This document shows positions 5,496 to 11,963 of a stretch of 12,343 bases of DNA, piece after piece. Every line of letters begins with the position of its first letter. Within the stretch, counting starts at the first letter, position 1. The notes below the pieces were generated by a model. That model had not been told where the DNA came from. It saw only the letters and a list, made by a program, of their open reading frames with translations, and ran no database searches. The position numbers were made by a program, and so were the translations under genes. The stretch is from Candidatus Scatosoma pullistercoris (lineage in GTDB: Bacteria; Bacillota; Clostridia; Christensenellales; Borkfalkiaceae). Where the stretch lies: contig DVMZ01000138.1 in the NCBI GenBank assembly GCA_018714725.1, positions 1-12,343 on the forward strand, read 5' to 3'.

Positions 5496-6698
5496 ATGTT
5501 TTCCAACTTACTGTCTGCCGCAAACGCACTCGACAGCTTCGAGCCGATTGCCAAATGGCTGACGATCGGCGTTGTCGCGGCGTTGATCGTCACGGGAATT
5601 ATCTTATTCTTTGCCGAAAAAGCGACTTTCAAAACTTATTTCCGATATGCTTTGCCGGAATTGTTTGTCTATCTTCTCGTCGTCGGCATCGCCTTCTTCG
5701 CACTCGATCTCGCAAAACATTACAGCGACGAATATGCAGAAGAAAACTGGCTGGACAAAGGGATGCTGATCCGCTATGTCCTGATTCCGCTCTGTGTTTT
5801 TGCCGCAGTCTCCCTTTTGTCTTTGGCTTTGTTTGCTATCCTCAGCAAAAAGCGTCCTTCCGCCAAAAAAGCCGTGGGAATCATCGGCGGAATACTCAGC
5901 GTGATTGCCTTAATCGCCGCACTGGTCTGTATCGCCGTCTATTACAACCTTAAAATTGCAAACGACGGATATTACAATTCCGATACCGCTTCCGTAAAGC
6001 AACTGGCCCTTTATCTTTCCGCACTTTTACTGATCGTGCTGATCGTCGGGCTCACCTTCTTCGACAGACAAAATTTCCGCTTCGACACAAAATCTCTGGC
6101 TTATGCCGGCGTATGCGTCGCCATGAGCTTTGCGCTCTCTTATATCAAACTCTGGGAAATGCCCCAAGGCGGCTCCGTCACCTTGATGAGTCTGCTGCCC
6201 GTCATGATTTATAGCTATATGTTCGGGGCAAAAAAAGGCGTGTTTGCGGGCTTTGTATACGGTATTCTGCAAGCCGTACAAGACCCTTGGCTCATTCATC
6301 CCGCACAGTTCCTGCTGGACTATCCCGTAGCATTTTCCACTGTCGGACTTGCCGGCCTGTTCCGGGATGTTAAAGTTTTTGAAAAAATACCTCAGGTCTC
6401 TTTTACTCTGGGCGCAGTCATAGCCAGCCTCTTCCGCTTCGTCGCCCATGTGCTTTCCGGTGTTTTCGCCTTCGAGGCCTATGCGGGCGGGAAAAACGTC
6501 TGGATTTACAGCCTGGGATATAACTCTTTTGTCTTTATTGATATTGCCATCGTAATCGTTGCGGGAATTTTGGTGTTCTCTTCCAAAACGTTCGTCCTTG
6601 CCATCAACCGGATCGCCAAAACAAAACCGGCTGTTCCGCAAAAAACAGGAAATGCCGACGGCGCCGGAACCCCCGATTCCGCCGGAAAGGCCGATTAA
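5496..6698 (+). CDS. thiT: ThiT-type thiamine ECF transporter S component with N-terminal membrane extension
   Basis: ThiT is the membrane substrate-binding subunit of an energy-coupling-factor transporter; it captures thiamine and relies on the shared EcfA/A'/T module encoded elsewhere. Residues about 195-370 of the 400-residue product show the family: six hydrophobic segments, WEMPQGGSVTLMSLLPVM, GAKKGVFAGFVYGILQ, HPAQFLLDYP, RFVAHVLSG and YSLGYNSFVFID. The TPP riboswitch upstream supports thiamine as the substrate. What is unusual is the first 190 residues: about five further hydrophobic segments (roughly 20-40, 50-71, 92-117, 125-150, 168-188) with charged loops, where normal ThiT proteins are about 190-210 residues in all. 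The C-terminal 30 residues are Ala/Gly/Pro-rich and polar. A terminator follows at once, so the gene is alone in its transcript. The role of the extension is not known to me. Confidence 0.93.
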   Translation: MFSNLLSAANALDSFEPIAKWLTIGVVAALIVTGIILFFAEKATFKTYFRYALPELFVYLLVVGIAFFALDLAKHYSDEYAEENWLDKGMLIRYVLIPLCVFAAVSLLSLALFAILSKKRPSAKKAVGIIGGILSVIALIAALVCIAVYYNLKIANDGYYNSDTASVKQLALYLSALLLIVLIVGLTFFDRQNFRFDTKSLAYAGVCVAMSFALSYIKLWEMPQGGSVTLMSLLPVMIYSYMFGAKKGVFAGFVYGILQAVQDPWLIHPAQFLLDYPVAFSTVGLAGLFRDVKVFEKIPQVSFTLGAVIASLFRFVAHVLSGVFAFEAYAGGKNVWIYSLGYNSFVFIDIAIVIVAGILVFSSKTFVLAINRIAKTKPAVPQKTGNADGAGTPDSAGKAD

Positions 6699-6724
6699 AT
6701 CCGGCTCCGCTTCCCCGAAACGAC

Positions 6725-6759
6725 AAACTCCCTCCGCGCCAGAGCGCCGGGGGAGTTTT
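6725..6759. terminator. Bidirectional terminator between thiT and rimM
   Basis: AAACTCCCTCCGCGC pairs with GCGCCGGGGGAGTTT around a CAGA loop: a 15-position stem with a single C/C mismatch and one G-U pair, flanked by A-rich and T-rich ends (TTTT on the plus strand, TTTG on the minus strand). It lies 27 bases past the thiT stop and 39 bases past the rimM stop, so it can serve both convergent transcripts. Confidence 0.9.
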
Positions 6760-6797
6760 CATATACGGCGCGATTCAGGCGCAATCTGTCCGAAGTT

Positions 6798-7298
6798 TCA
6801 GTATACGGCCACTTCGTCAAATTTTTTCTTGTCGATTACCAGCCGTTTCTCTTCCAGATCCACCCGTTTGACCACTCCTCTGACCGCGGGGAACAGGATG
6901 CGTTTGCCGTCCTTTTCCAGCGTATATACTTCCGAAGAAAGGGGAGTGATGTCCTTCACCACGCCGAGAAATTCCCCCTCTTCCGTCACCGCGTCGAGGC
7001 CGAGAATGTCGACGATATAATACCGCCCCTCTTCCAGCGCCGGGGCGTCCTCTCTGTCCCCCTCGATCTTCTGCCCGCGCAAAAGCTCGGCCGCATTGCG
7101 GTCGGGGACGCCGCGAAGTCCCAGATAGGCAAATCCCCCTTCCCCGATCCGGAACGAGAGAATCCGGTACTCGACGCCGCCGATGTACACCTTCCCGAAC
7201 GACTTGATATCCTCCGGAAAATCGGTGTAGGTCTTGATTTTCAGTTCGCCGCGGATTCCCTGCGGTTTAAGCACTTCGCCGATGATCAGGCGTTCCAT
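6798..7298 (-). CDS. rimM: Ribosome maturation factor RimM
   Basis: RimM binds ribosomal protein S19 and assists maturation of the head of the 30S subunit. The 167-residue product has the N-terminal RimM barrel, with LIIGEVLKPQGIRGELKIK (3-21) and the conserved LRG near residue 77, and a C-terminal PRC barrel beginning about GRYYIVDILGL and containing TPLSSEVYTLE and the conserved LFPAV turn. The start at 7298 is chosen because AAAGGGAG lies 6 bases upstream and because known RimM proteins begin at this point; the open frame continues 35 codons further upstream without homology. It is the last gene of the ylxM-ffh-rpsP-KH-rimM series. The usual next genes trmD and rplS are not present; the convergent thiT terminator follows within 40 bases. 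Confidence 0.96.
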   Translation of the reverse strand: MERLIIGEVLKPQGIRGELKIKTYTDFPEDIKSFGKVYIGGVEYRILSFRIGEGGFAYLGLRGVPDRNAAELLRGQKIEGDREDAPALEEGRYYIVDILGLDAVTEEGEFLGVVKDITPLSSEVYTLEKDGKRILFPAVRGVVKRVDLEEKRLVIDKKKFDEVAVY

Positions 7299-7420
7299 CG
7301 CACACTCCCTTTCCCGCGCTTTTCTCTTTGCACGGGCGCTCGTTTCTTCCGTTTTCCGCCCCGGAAGGGAGGCAAACCTATCCGTCCCGGAAAGGGCAAA
7401 CAATCCCGGAGAGAAAACTT

Positions 7421-7439
7421 CCTTTTTATGGGAAAAAGG
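7421..7439. repeat. Inverted repeat in the KH gene-rimM spacer
   Basis: CCTTTTT and AAAAAGG form a perfect 7-bp inverted repeat around ATGGG in the 208-base spacer between the KH protein gene and rimM. The weak A/T stem suggests at most a modest RNA structure, perhaps for partial uncoupling of rimM expression. The rest of this spacer shows no gene. Confidence 0.35.
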
Positions 7440-7506
7440 CTCCCTTTCGGAAGCCCGTATTCCAATCCGTTGCCGCGCTTGCCGCGATTTTTCGGGCGCG
7501 GCAGAT

Positions 7507-7806
7507 TTATTCGGCTTCCTCGGAATTTTCCGATTCGTCCTCTCTGTTGACGACGTCGCTGCCCTTTTCCTTGATCTCGACGACGTATTTTTTGCTGTCC
7601 CGGGGCGTAGCCGCGCGGACGATGGTGCGCATCGCCTTTGCGATTTTCCCCTGCTTGCCGATGACCTTACCCATATCGGAAGGCTGTAAGGTGACGATGA
7701 TCTCGATCACCCGTTCCTTTTCATTGACTTCGTATTCGACGCTGTCCTTGTCCTCGGCAAACTGATTGACGATATATTTTACCAAATCCAGCATAATGAC
7801 CGCCAT
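7507..7806 (-). CDS. khpA: KH-domain RNA-binding protein (KhpA/YlqC family)
   Basis: The 99-residue product is a single KH domain with the signature DMGKVIGKQGKIAKAMRTIV; the GxxG loop is GKQG at residues 50-53. It matches the small KhpA/YlqC proteins found between rpsP and rimM in Firmicutes, which bind RNA (often with KhpB) and affect cell division and translation. The last 20 residues are an acidic Ser/Glu tail, longer than usual for the family. The start is ambiguous: AGGAGG is only 2 bases before the ATG at 7806 (MAVIM) but 14 bases before the next ATG (MLDLV at 7794), whose protein would begin as the homologues do. Both spacings are unusual. Confidence 0.92.
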   Translation of the reverse strand: MAVIMLDLVKYIVNQFAEDKDSVEYEVNEKERVIEIIVTLQPSDMGKVIGKQGKIAKAMRTIVRAATPRDSKKYVVEIKEKGSDVVNREDESENSEEAE

Positions 7807-7843
7807 GACCTCCTGTCAAATGTTTTTTCCGGTCCGGCCTGTG

Positions 7844-7891
7844 CCGCCGGTCTGCCCGACGGCACGGCTGCCGAAACCGCCGGTCTGCCCG
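7844..7891. repeat. 15-bp direct repeat pair in the rpsP-khpA spacer
   Basis: CCGCCGGTCTGCCCG occurs at 7844-7858 and again, identical, at 7877-7891, a 33-base period. Between the copies is a small hairpin (CGGCA...TGCCG). Nothing here resembles a gene, and both copies fall in the 149-base spacer. Confidence 0.6.
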
Positions 7892-7917
7892 GCGAAAACG
7901 GCGACCGTTCCCCGCAA

Positions 7918-7949
7918 TTCCGGCACAGACAAAACCATGCCTGCCGGAA
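7918..7949 (-). other. Stem-loop just after rpsP
   Basis: TTCCGGCA and TGCCGGAA form a perfect 8-bp inverted repeat with a 16-base loop, beginning 6 bases past the rpsP stop. There is no U-run, so it is more likely an mRNA-stabilising or processing hairpin within the operon than a terminator; it could let S16 be made in excess of the downstream genes. Confidence 0.5.
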
Positions 7950-7955
7950 AAGGGC

Positions 7956-8249
7956 TTATTTCTTGGTTTTCTTGGCCTTGGTCTTGGCAGGGCTGAGCTT
8001 GGCGGATTTCTCCATCGCCCCCGTCTTCACGAGCAGATTCTTCACCGTCTCGGTCGGCTGCACGCCCTTGCCGAGCCATTCCTTCGCCTTTTCGACGTCC
8101 ACGGTCAGCTCTACGGGCTCGCAGGTGGGACGATAATGCCCCACGCAATCGATATACTCGCCGCTCATCGCCTTGCGGCTGTCCACGACCACGATACGAT
8201 AGATGGGGTTCTTCTTGTCGCCCAATCTCAAAAGTCTCATTTTAACCAT
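7956..8249 (-). CDS. rpsP: 30S ribosomal protein S16
   Basis: S16 is a small-subunit protein needed for 30S assembly. The 97-residue product begins MVKMRLLRLGDKKNPIYRIVVVDSR, the diagnostic N-terminus of bS16, followed by the conserved G-YIDCVGHYRP turn and the WLGKGVQPTETVKNLL segment. The C-terminal tail is lysine-rich (AKTKAKKTKK), as is common. GGAGG stands 7 bases before the ATG. It lies between ffh and the KH gene in the normal Firmicutes order, with 71 bases separating it from ffh. A small CCCG/CGGG hairpin (8303-8316) lies in that gap without a U-run, so transcription from the ylxM promoter probably continues through. Confidence 0.98.
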   Translation of the reverse strand: MVKMRLLRLGDKKNPIYRIVVVDSRKAMSGEYIDCVGHYRPTCEPVELTVDVEKAKEWLGKGVQPTETVKNLLVKTGAMEKSAKLSPAKTKAKKTKK

Positions 8250-8320
8250 AACAATACCTCCAAAGTATCTTAAAAATTATTTTTTATTTTTTTCCTGTGT
8301 AGTCCCGAAAGCGGGAAAGC

Positions 8321-9640
8321 TCAGAAGGGAAGGCGAAGCCTGCCTTTGTTGCCTTTCAACTGTTTCATGAGTAGCTTTGTCTGCTCGAACTGTTTGAGCA
8401 GCTGATTGATCTCCTGCACGGTCGTGCCCGAACCCGCGGCGATCCGGCGCTTGCGCCGGCTGTCGATGATGGAGGGATTTTCCCGCTCCGACTGGGTCAT
8501 GGAAAGGATCATCGCCTTGGTCCGCTCGATCTTTTTCTCGTCCACGTCCTGATCGCTCACTTTCAGCTTGCCCATGCCCGGCAGCATACTCATCAGCGAC
8601 TGCGCGCCGCCCATCTTTTTAAGCATGGCGAACTGTTCGAGGTAGTCGTTGAGGGTGAAGGAATTTTCCTTCATCTTCTGCTGCATCTTTTTGGCGTCCT
8701 CTTCCGTGATCGCCTGCTGCGCTTTCTCGATGAGCGACAGCACATCGCCCATGCCGAGGATTCTCGAAGCCATGCGTTCGGGATAGAAGGGTTCGAGATC
8801 GCCGAGCTTCTCGCCTACGCCGATGAACTTGATGGGCTTTCCCGTCACGGCCTTGATGGAAAGACAGGCGCCGCCGCGCGTGTCGCCGTCCAGCTTGGTG
8901 AGGATGACGCCCGTGATGTCCAGGCGGGCGTTGAACGTCTCCGCGACGTTGACCGCTTCCTGACCGGTCATGGCGTCCACCACCAGCAGGGTTTCCGTCA
9001 CTTCCACCGCTTTTTTGATTTCTTCCAGCTCCCGCATGAGCGTTTCGTCGATCTGCAACCGCCCCGCGGTGTCCACGATCACCGTATCGTACCCCATGGC
9101 GGGAGCGTACTCGACTGCCTGTTTTGCCGTCTTGACGGGGCTTTGCGTGCCCCTTTCAAACACTTCGACGCCCGCGTTCTTTCCGACCACCTGCAACTGC
9201 GTGATTGCCGCCGGGCGATAGATGTCCCCCGCCACGAGCAGCGGTTTCTTGCCCTGTTTTTTCAAAAGCACCGCCAGCTTGCCGCACAGCGTCGTCTTGC
9301 CCGCGCCCTGCAACCCGCACATCATGATGACCGTGGGCGGCTTGGGTGCGACTTCCAGCTTCGCGTTCTTGGACCCCATCAGCGCGATGAGCTCCTCGTT
9401 GACGATTTTGATGACCTGCTGGGCGGGATTGAGCGAGGAGAGAATTTCCTGCCCCACCGCTTTTTCCGAAACCTCCGCGATGAACTGTTTGGCGACTTTC
9501 AGATTGACGTCCGCTTCCAGAAGCGCCACGCGCACTTCGCGCATCGCCGTCCTGATTTCCAGCTCCGTCAGTTTTCCGCGCTTGGTCAGTTTTGAAAATA
9601 TATGATTGAGTCTTTCCGAAAGCGACGCAAATAAAGCCAT
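8321..9640 (-). CDS. ffh: Signal recognition particle protein Ffh
   Basis: Ffh binds 4.5S/6S SRP RNA and the signal sequences of nascent membrane proteins, then docks with FtsY at the membrane in a GTP-dependent step. The 439-residue product has the N domain (1-100), the G domain with P-loop GLQGAGKT (109-116), the DTAGR switch (190-194), TKLDGD for guanine recognition (248-253) and the closing GVGEKLGDLEPF, and the methionine-rich M domain from GMGDVLSLIEKA (about 296 on) with the RNA-binding RKRRIAAGSGTTVQ segment (about 396-409). The length is slightly short of the usual 440-450 residues because the C-terminal tail after the last M-domain helix is brief. AAGGAGG lies 4-5 bases before the ATG. 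The gap to ylxM is 9 bases, so the two genes are one transcript. Confidence 0.99.
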   Translation of the reverse strand: MALFASLSERLNHIFSKLTKRGKLTELEIRTAMREVRVALLEADVNLKVAKQFIAEVSEKAVGQEILSSLNPAQQVIKIVNEELIALMGSKNAKLEVAPKPPTVIMMCGLQGAGKTTLCGKLAVLLKKQGKKPLLVAGDIYRPAAITQLQVVGKNAGVEVFERGTQSPVKTAKQAVEYAPAMGYDTVIVDTAGRLQIDETLMRELEEIKKAVEVTETLLVVDAMTGQEAVNVAETFNARLDITGVILTKLDGDTRGGACLSIKAVTGKPIKFIGVGEKLGDLEPFYPERMASRILGMGDVLSLIEKAQQAITEEDAKKMQQKMKENSFTLNDYLEQFAMLKKMGGAQSLMSMLPGMGKLKVSDQDVDEKKIERTKAMILSMTQSERENPSIIDSRRKRRIAAGSGTTVQEINQLLKQFEQTKLLMKQLKGNKGRLRLPF

Positions 9641-9649
9641 GCTCCCTCC

Positions 9650-10153
9650 TTACTCCTTTCCCTGTCCGTTTCCGCGCTCCGTTCCGCCCGCCGCCGGATC
9701 CCCGGCCGCGCCCGATTCGTCCGGTATGCCCGGCTCCGCTCCGGATTCCAAAGCATCCTGCAAATCATCCAGCGCCGCACCCCATCCGGGGTGTTCCGAC
9801 CTCTGCGCCGCAATCCAGTTCTGTACGCGGGTGAGACAGCGCGAAAAATCCAGACTCACCTCTTCCAGCGCCTTTGAAAAACCAAGTTTTTCTTCATACG
9901 CCCGGAGCTGAGCGCGGCATTTGTGCAGGCAATCGGACACGCTCTGGCGGGAAACGCCCTTTTCTTCGGCGATTTCCCCGAGGGACAGATCGTAATTGAA
10001 ATAAAGATCGGCAATCTCCCGCTGACGGGCGGTGAGCAACGGCCCGTATACGTCCCACAGCCGCAGAAACTCCGCGTCTTTGAGCATATTTCCGGGAACT
10101 TCCGGATGCTCCGGAACTTCTGTGACGATCGCCTTATAAAACGTGCGGGACAT
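9650..10153 (-). CDS. ylxM: YlxM-like SRP-operon DNA-binding protein (UPF0122)
   Basis: YlxM proteins are small helix-turn-helix proteins, like sigma-70 region 4, encoded next to ffh in Firmicutes and thought to modulate SRP function or its expression. In this 167-residue product the core is LWDVYGPLLTARQREIADLYF (about 32-52) followed by DLSLGEIAEEKGVSRQSVSDCLHKC (about 55-79), the recognisable HTH. The family is usually about 110 residues. Here about 25 extra residues precede the core and a C-terminal tail of about 60 residues is Gly/Ala/Pro/Glu-rich and probably disordered. The start at 10153 is chosen because GGAGG is 8 bases upstream; earlier ATGs in the frame fall inside or at the end of the promoter. 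A consensus promoter lies directly upstream, and ffh begins 9 bases downstream. Confidence 0.94.
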   Translation of the reverse strand: MSRTFYKAIVTEVPEHPEVPGNMLKDAEFLRLWDVYGPLLTARQREIADLYFNYDLSLGEIAEEKGVSRQSVSDCLHKCRAQLRAYEEKLGFSKALEEVSLDFSRCLTRVQNWIAAQRSEHPGWGAALDDLQDALESGAEPGIPDESGAAGDPAAGGTERGNGQGKE

Positions 10154-10184
10154 CCGTGCACCCTCCGATCTCGTTTCGTCCATC

Positions 10185-10213
10185 ATTATACCCGAAAGAA
10201 AAACGTCTGTCAA
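10185..10213 (-). promoter_or_regulatory. Consensus sigma-A promoter of the ylxM-ffh-rpsP-khpA-rimM operon
   Basis: On the minus strand TTGACA (10208-10213) and TATAAT (10185-10190) are separated by exactly 17 bases, a perfect match to the housekeeping consensus. Its -35 box lies inside the right arm (in minus-strand reading order) of the hairpin that terminates the upstream rseP transcript. The ylxM start codon is about 32 bases past the -10 box, leaving a short leader. Confidence 0.93.
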
Positions 10214-10243
10214 GCGTTTTTACTTGACAGACGCAATTTTTTT
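10195..10243. terminator. Perfect inverted-repeat terminator after rseP
   Basis: CGTCTGTCAAG (10204-10214) and CTTGACAGACG (10223-10233) are perfect 11-bp arms around an 8-base A/T-rich loop. On the minus strand the hairpin is followed by TTTTTCTTT; on the plus strand by CAATTTTTTTG. It can thus terminate in both directions. Its main role is presumably to end the dxr-rseP transcript about 100 bases past the rseP stop. Confidence 0.88.
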
Positions 10244-10250
10244 GTCATAA

Positions 10251-10313
10251 ACAACCGAAACCGCCGAAATTCCCGGAATCCCCGGCATTTCCGGCATTTT
10301 CGGAATCGCTGCG
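10251..10313. repeat. Degenerate 9-bp tandem repeat tract after rseP
   Basis: Seven consecutive 9-base units can be read on the plus strand: ACAACCGAA, ACCGCCGAA, ATTCCCGGA, ATCCCCGGC, ATTTCCGGC, ATTTTCGGA, ATCGCTGCG. Position 1 is always A, position 7 always G and positions 5-6 nearly always C. The consensus is about ATTYCCGGM. The tract lies between the rseP stop codon and the terminator and is not in a credible gene. Confidence 0.65.
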
Positions 10314-10330
10314 CGCGGAACCGCACGGAT

Positions 10331-11758
10331 TCAGAAAAGTTGCAGCAGATCGACGAGAATTGCGAACCCGAACAGAAAAATGATGCCGATGAAGTGAATC
10401 ATCATCTCCACTTTCCGGTTGATGGGCTTTTTTCGGATCCATTCGATGATGCAGAAAATGACCTTGGACCCGTCCAGCGCGGGGATGGGCAAGAGGTTGA
10501 ACACGGCGAGGTTGACGCCGATGAAGCCCGCGATGTTCAGGAAAGAATAAAGATTGTACGACGCCGCTTCCGCCGTCACGCGGATGGTGGTCACGGGGCC
10601 GCCCATCGAATCAAGCCCCAGTTTTCCCGTCAGCAGTTCCCCCAGCGAGCGCAGAATGGTTCCTCCCAGCTTCCACGAATACACAAAGGAATCCCCCACG
10701 CTGCTCCAGAATCCCTCTTTCCGGTAGGCAAACCCGATGGCGGCCTGTTCGGGATCGAGCCCGAGCGCGGCATACAGCGTCGCGGTGTCCGTCATGTTCC
10801 TGAAAGACGCGTCCGCTTTCAGCACGAGATTCAGCGTCCGTTCTTCCCTCGTCAGCGACGGAGTCAGGCGGGACACTTCCGCCGTCACGGCGTCCCCCGC
10901 TTTCTTGCCGTCCAGCGCGTCGAAATAATCGGTGAGGATATAGAGATCCCGCCCGTTCAGCGACAGTACGATATCATCCGGAAGCAGACTGTCGGACTGT
11001 TCCGCCGCGGTCTCCCCGGCGGCCGGTTCTTCCGACGGCGCCGCCATGATATACGACCGCGGCCGTCCCAACCCCGTAAACATGATGACGAGAATCAACA
11101 GTGCCAGGAGATAATTCATCGTCGCGCCCGCCACGAGCACGATGATGCGTTTCCAGGGCGGCTGATCGTTGAATTTCAGCGTTCCGTCCCCGCTCGCCGC
11201 AACCCTGCCCGTCTCGTCCGCGTTTTCCGAACCTGCCTGCACCGCCTGTTCCGGCCGTCCGCACGCCCGCTCTTCTGCCGGCTCCCGTCTCTCGTCCGGA
11301 ACCGGAGCGGAACCGGAGCCCTCCGCGGTTTGCGGGTCGCTTTTTTCCGCCGCCGGACCGGAAGGGGAAAAACCGGAAAAGACTTCCCCGACGTTTTCGC
11401 CGCCCCGCTCCGGCAACGCCGTTTGCGACGGCCCCGGAGTTTTTCCCGCATTTCCCCCGACTTCCGCCTTTCCGCCGTCCGGTTCGTCGGTGTCCTCTTC
11501 TCCCTCAAAAGCGCAATATCCGCCCAGTGGAATCAGCCGGAGCGCGAACAGTTCCCCCGTCTTTTTACTGCGTTTTTTCAGCAATGCGGGGCCGAAGCCC
11601 ACCGAAAATTCGTTGATTTTGAATTTCAGCAGCTTCCCCGCCAGATAATGCCCGAATTCGTGAATGGTCACCATCGCAAGCAGAATCACGACGGCAAGAA
11701 TCACGCTCCCCACGCTTTTCATCACAGAAACGAAACTAAGAAGATGTGTCAGATTCAA
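10331..11758 (-). CDS. rseP: RseP-type site-2 zinc metalloprotease with large disordered insert
   Basis: RseP proteases cut substrates such as anti-sigma factors within the membrane after an initial outside cut. In this 475-residue product the zinc motif HEFGH (33-37) lies in the first membrane helix, followed by FSVGFGPALLKK and LRLIPLGGYCAFEGEED. A PDZ domain lies at about 240-320. NLLPIPALDGSK (421-432) supplies the third zinc ligand, D429, and two hydrophobic segments follow. Between the glycine-rich turn and FNDQPPWKRIIVLVAGATMNY (from about 196) is an insert of roughly 105 residues rich in Gly, Ala, Pro, Glu and Ser, where homologues have a short linker. The AGP motif reads AGA. The start is TTG at 11758, supported by GAGG 8 bases upstream; an ATG 12 codons later has no such site. 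It follows dxr, a common pairing. Confidence 0.95.
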   Translation of the reverse strand: MNLTHLLSFVSVMKSVGSVILAVVILLAMVTIHEFGHYLAGKLLKFKINEFSVGFGPALLKKRSKKTGELFALRLIPLGGYCAFEGEEDTDEPDGGKAEVGGNAGKTPGPSQTALPERGGENVGEVFSGFSPSGPAAEKSDPQTAEGSGSAPVPDERREPAEERACGRPEQAVQAGSENADETGRVAASGDGTLKFNDQPPWKRIIVLVAGATMNYLLALLILVIMFTGLGRPRSYIMAAPSEEPAAGETAAEQSDSLLPDDIVLSLNGRDLYILTDYFDALDGKKAGDAVTAEVSRLTPSLTREERTLNLVLKADASFRNMTDTATLYAALGLDPEQAAIGFAYRKEGFWSSVGDSFVYSWKLGGTILRSLGELLTGKLGLDSMGGPVTTIRVTAEAASYNLYSFLNIAGFIGVNLAVFNLLPIPALDGSKVIFCIIEWIRKKPINRKVEMMIHFIGIIFLFGFAILVDLLQLF

Positions 11759-11909
11759 TGTCCTTTCCTCACGGATCGATCTTTCCTTGCGGACAGGTCT
11801 TTCCTTTTTTAATGTCTTTGATTTCCGCGCCTTTTATGCCCCGTCCGGGCCGTTTTTGCCTTTTCCGCTCATTCCCTTTATATTCGCTTTTGCGGAGATA
11901 TATTCTTCC

Positions 11910-11963
11910 TTTCCGCCGATTCCGGCAACTTCGGCGATTTCGTCAATTTCAGAGACTCCTTCA
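11910..11963. repeat. Degenerate 9-bp tandem repeat tract after dxr
   Basis: Six 9-base units are seen on the plus strand: TTTCCGCCG, ATTCCGGCA, ACTTCGGCG, ATTTCGTCA, ATTTCAGAG, ACTCCTTCA. The consensus is close to that of the tract at 10251-10313 and runs in the same orientation. The last unit contains the dxr stop codon. The rest of the 202-base spacer between dxr and rseP holds no gene; it is T/C-rich on the plus strand. Confidence 0.6.

Noticed and set aside
8303..8316. A CCCG/CGGG hairpin between ffh and rpsP as a terminator
   Set aside because: The stem is only 5 bp and the minus-strand RNA continues with CUACACAGG, not a U-run. The genes normally share a transcript.
10223..10249. A possible plus-strand promoter from the other TTGACA of the inverted repeat
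   Set aside because: The repeat puts TTGACA on the plus strand as well, but the best -10 is CATAAA at 16 bases and no plus-strand gene follows; it would only make antisense RNA to rseP.
9923..11812. A 629-codon open frame on the plus strand opposite ylxM and rseP
   Set aside because: It runs antisense to two clearly conserved genes, is very rich in Arg, His, Phe and Pro, has no ribosome binding site and shows no family motif. It is a by-product of GC-rich codon use on the other strand.
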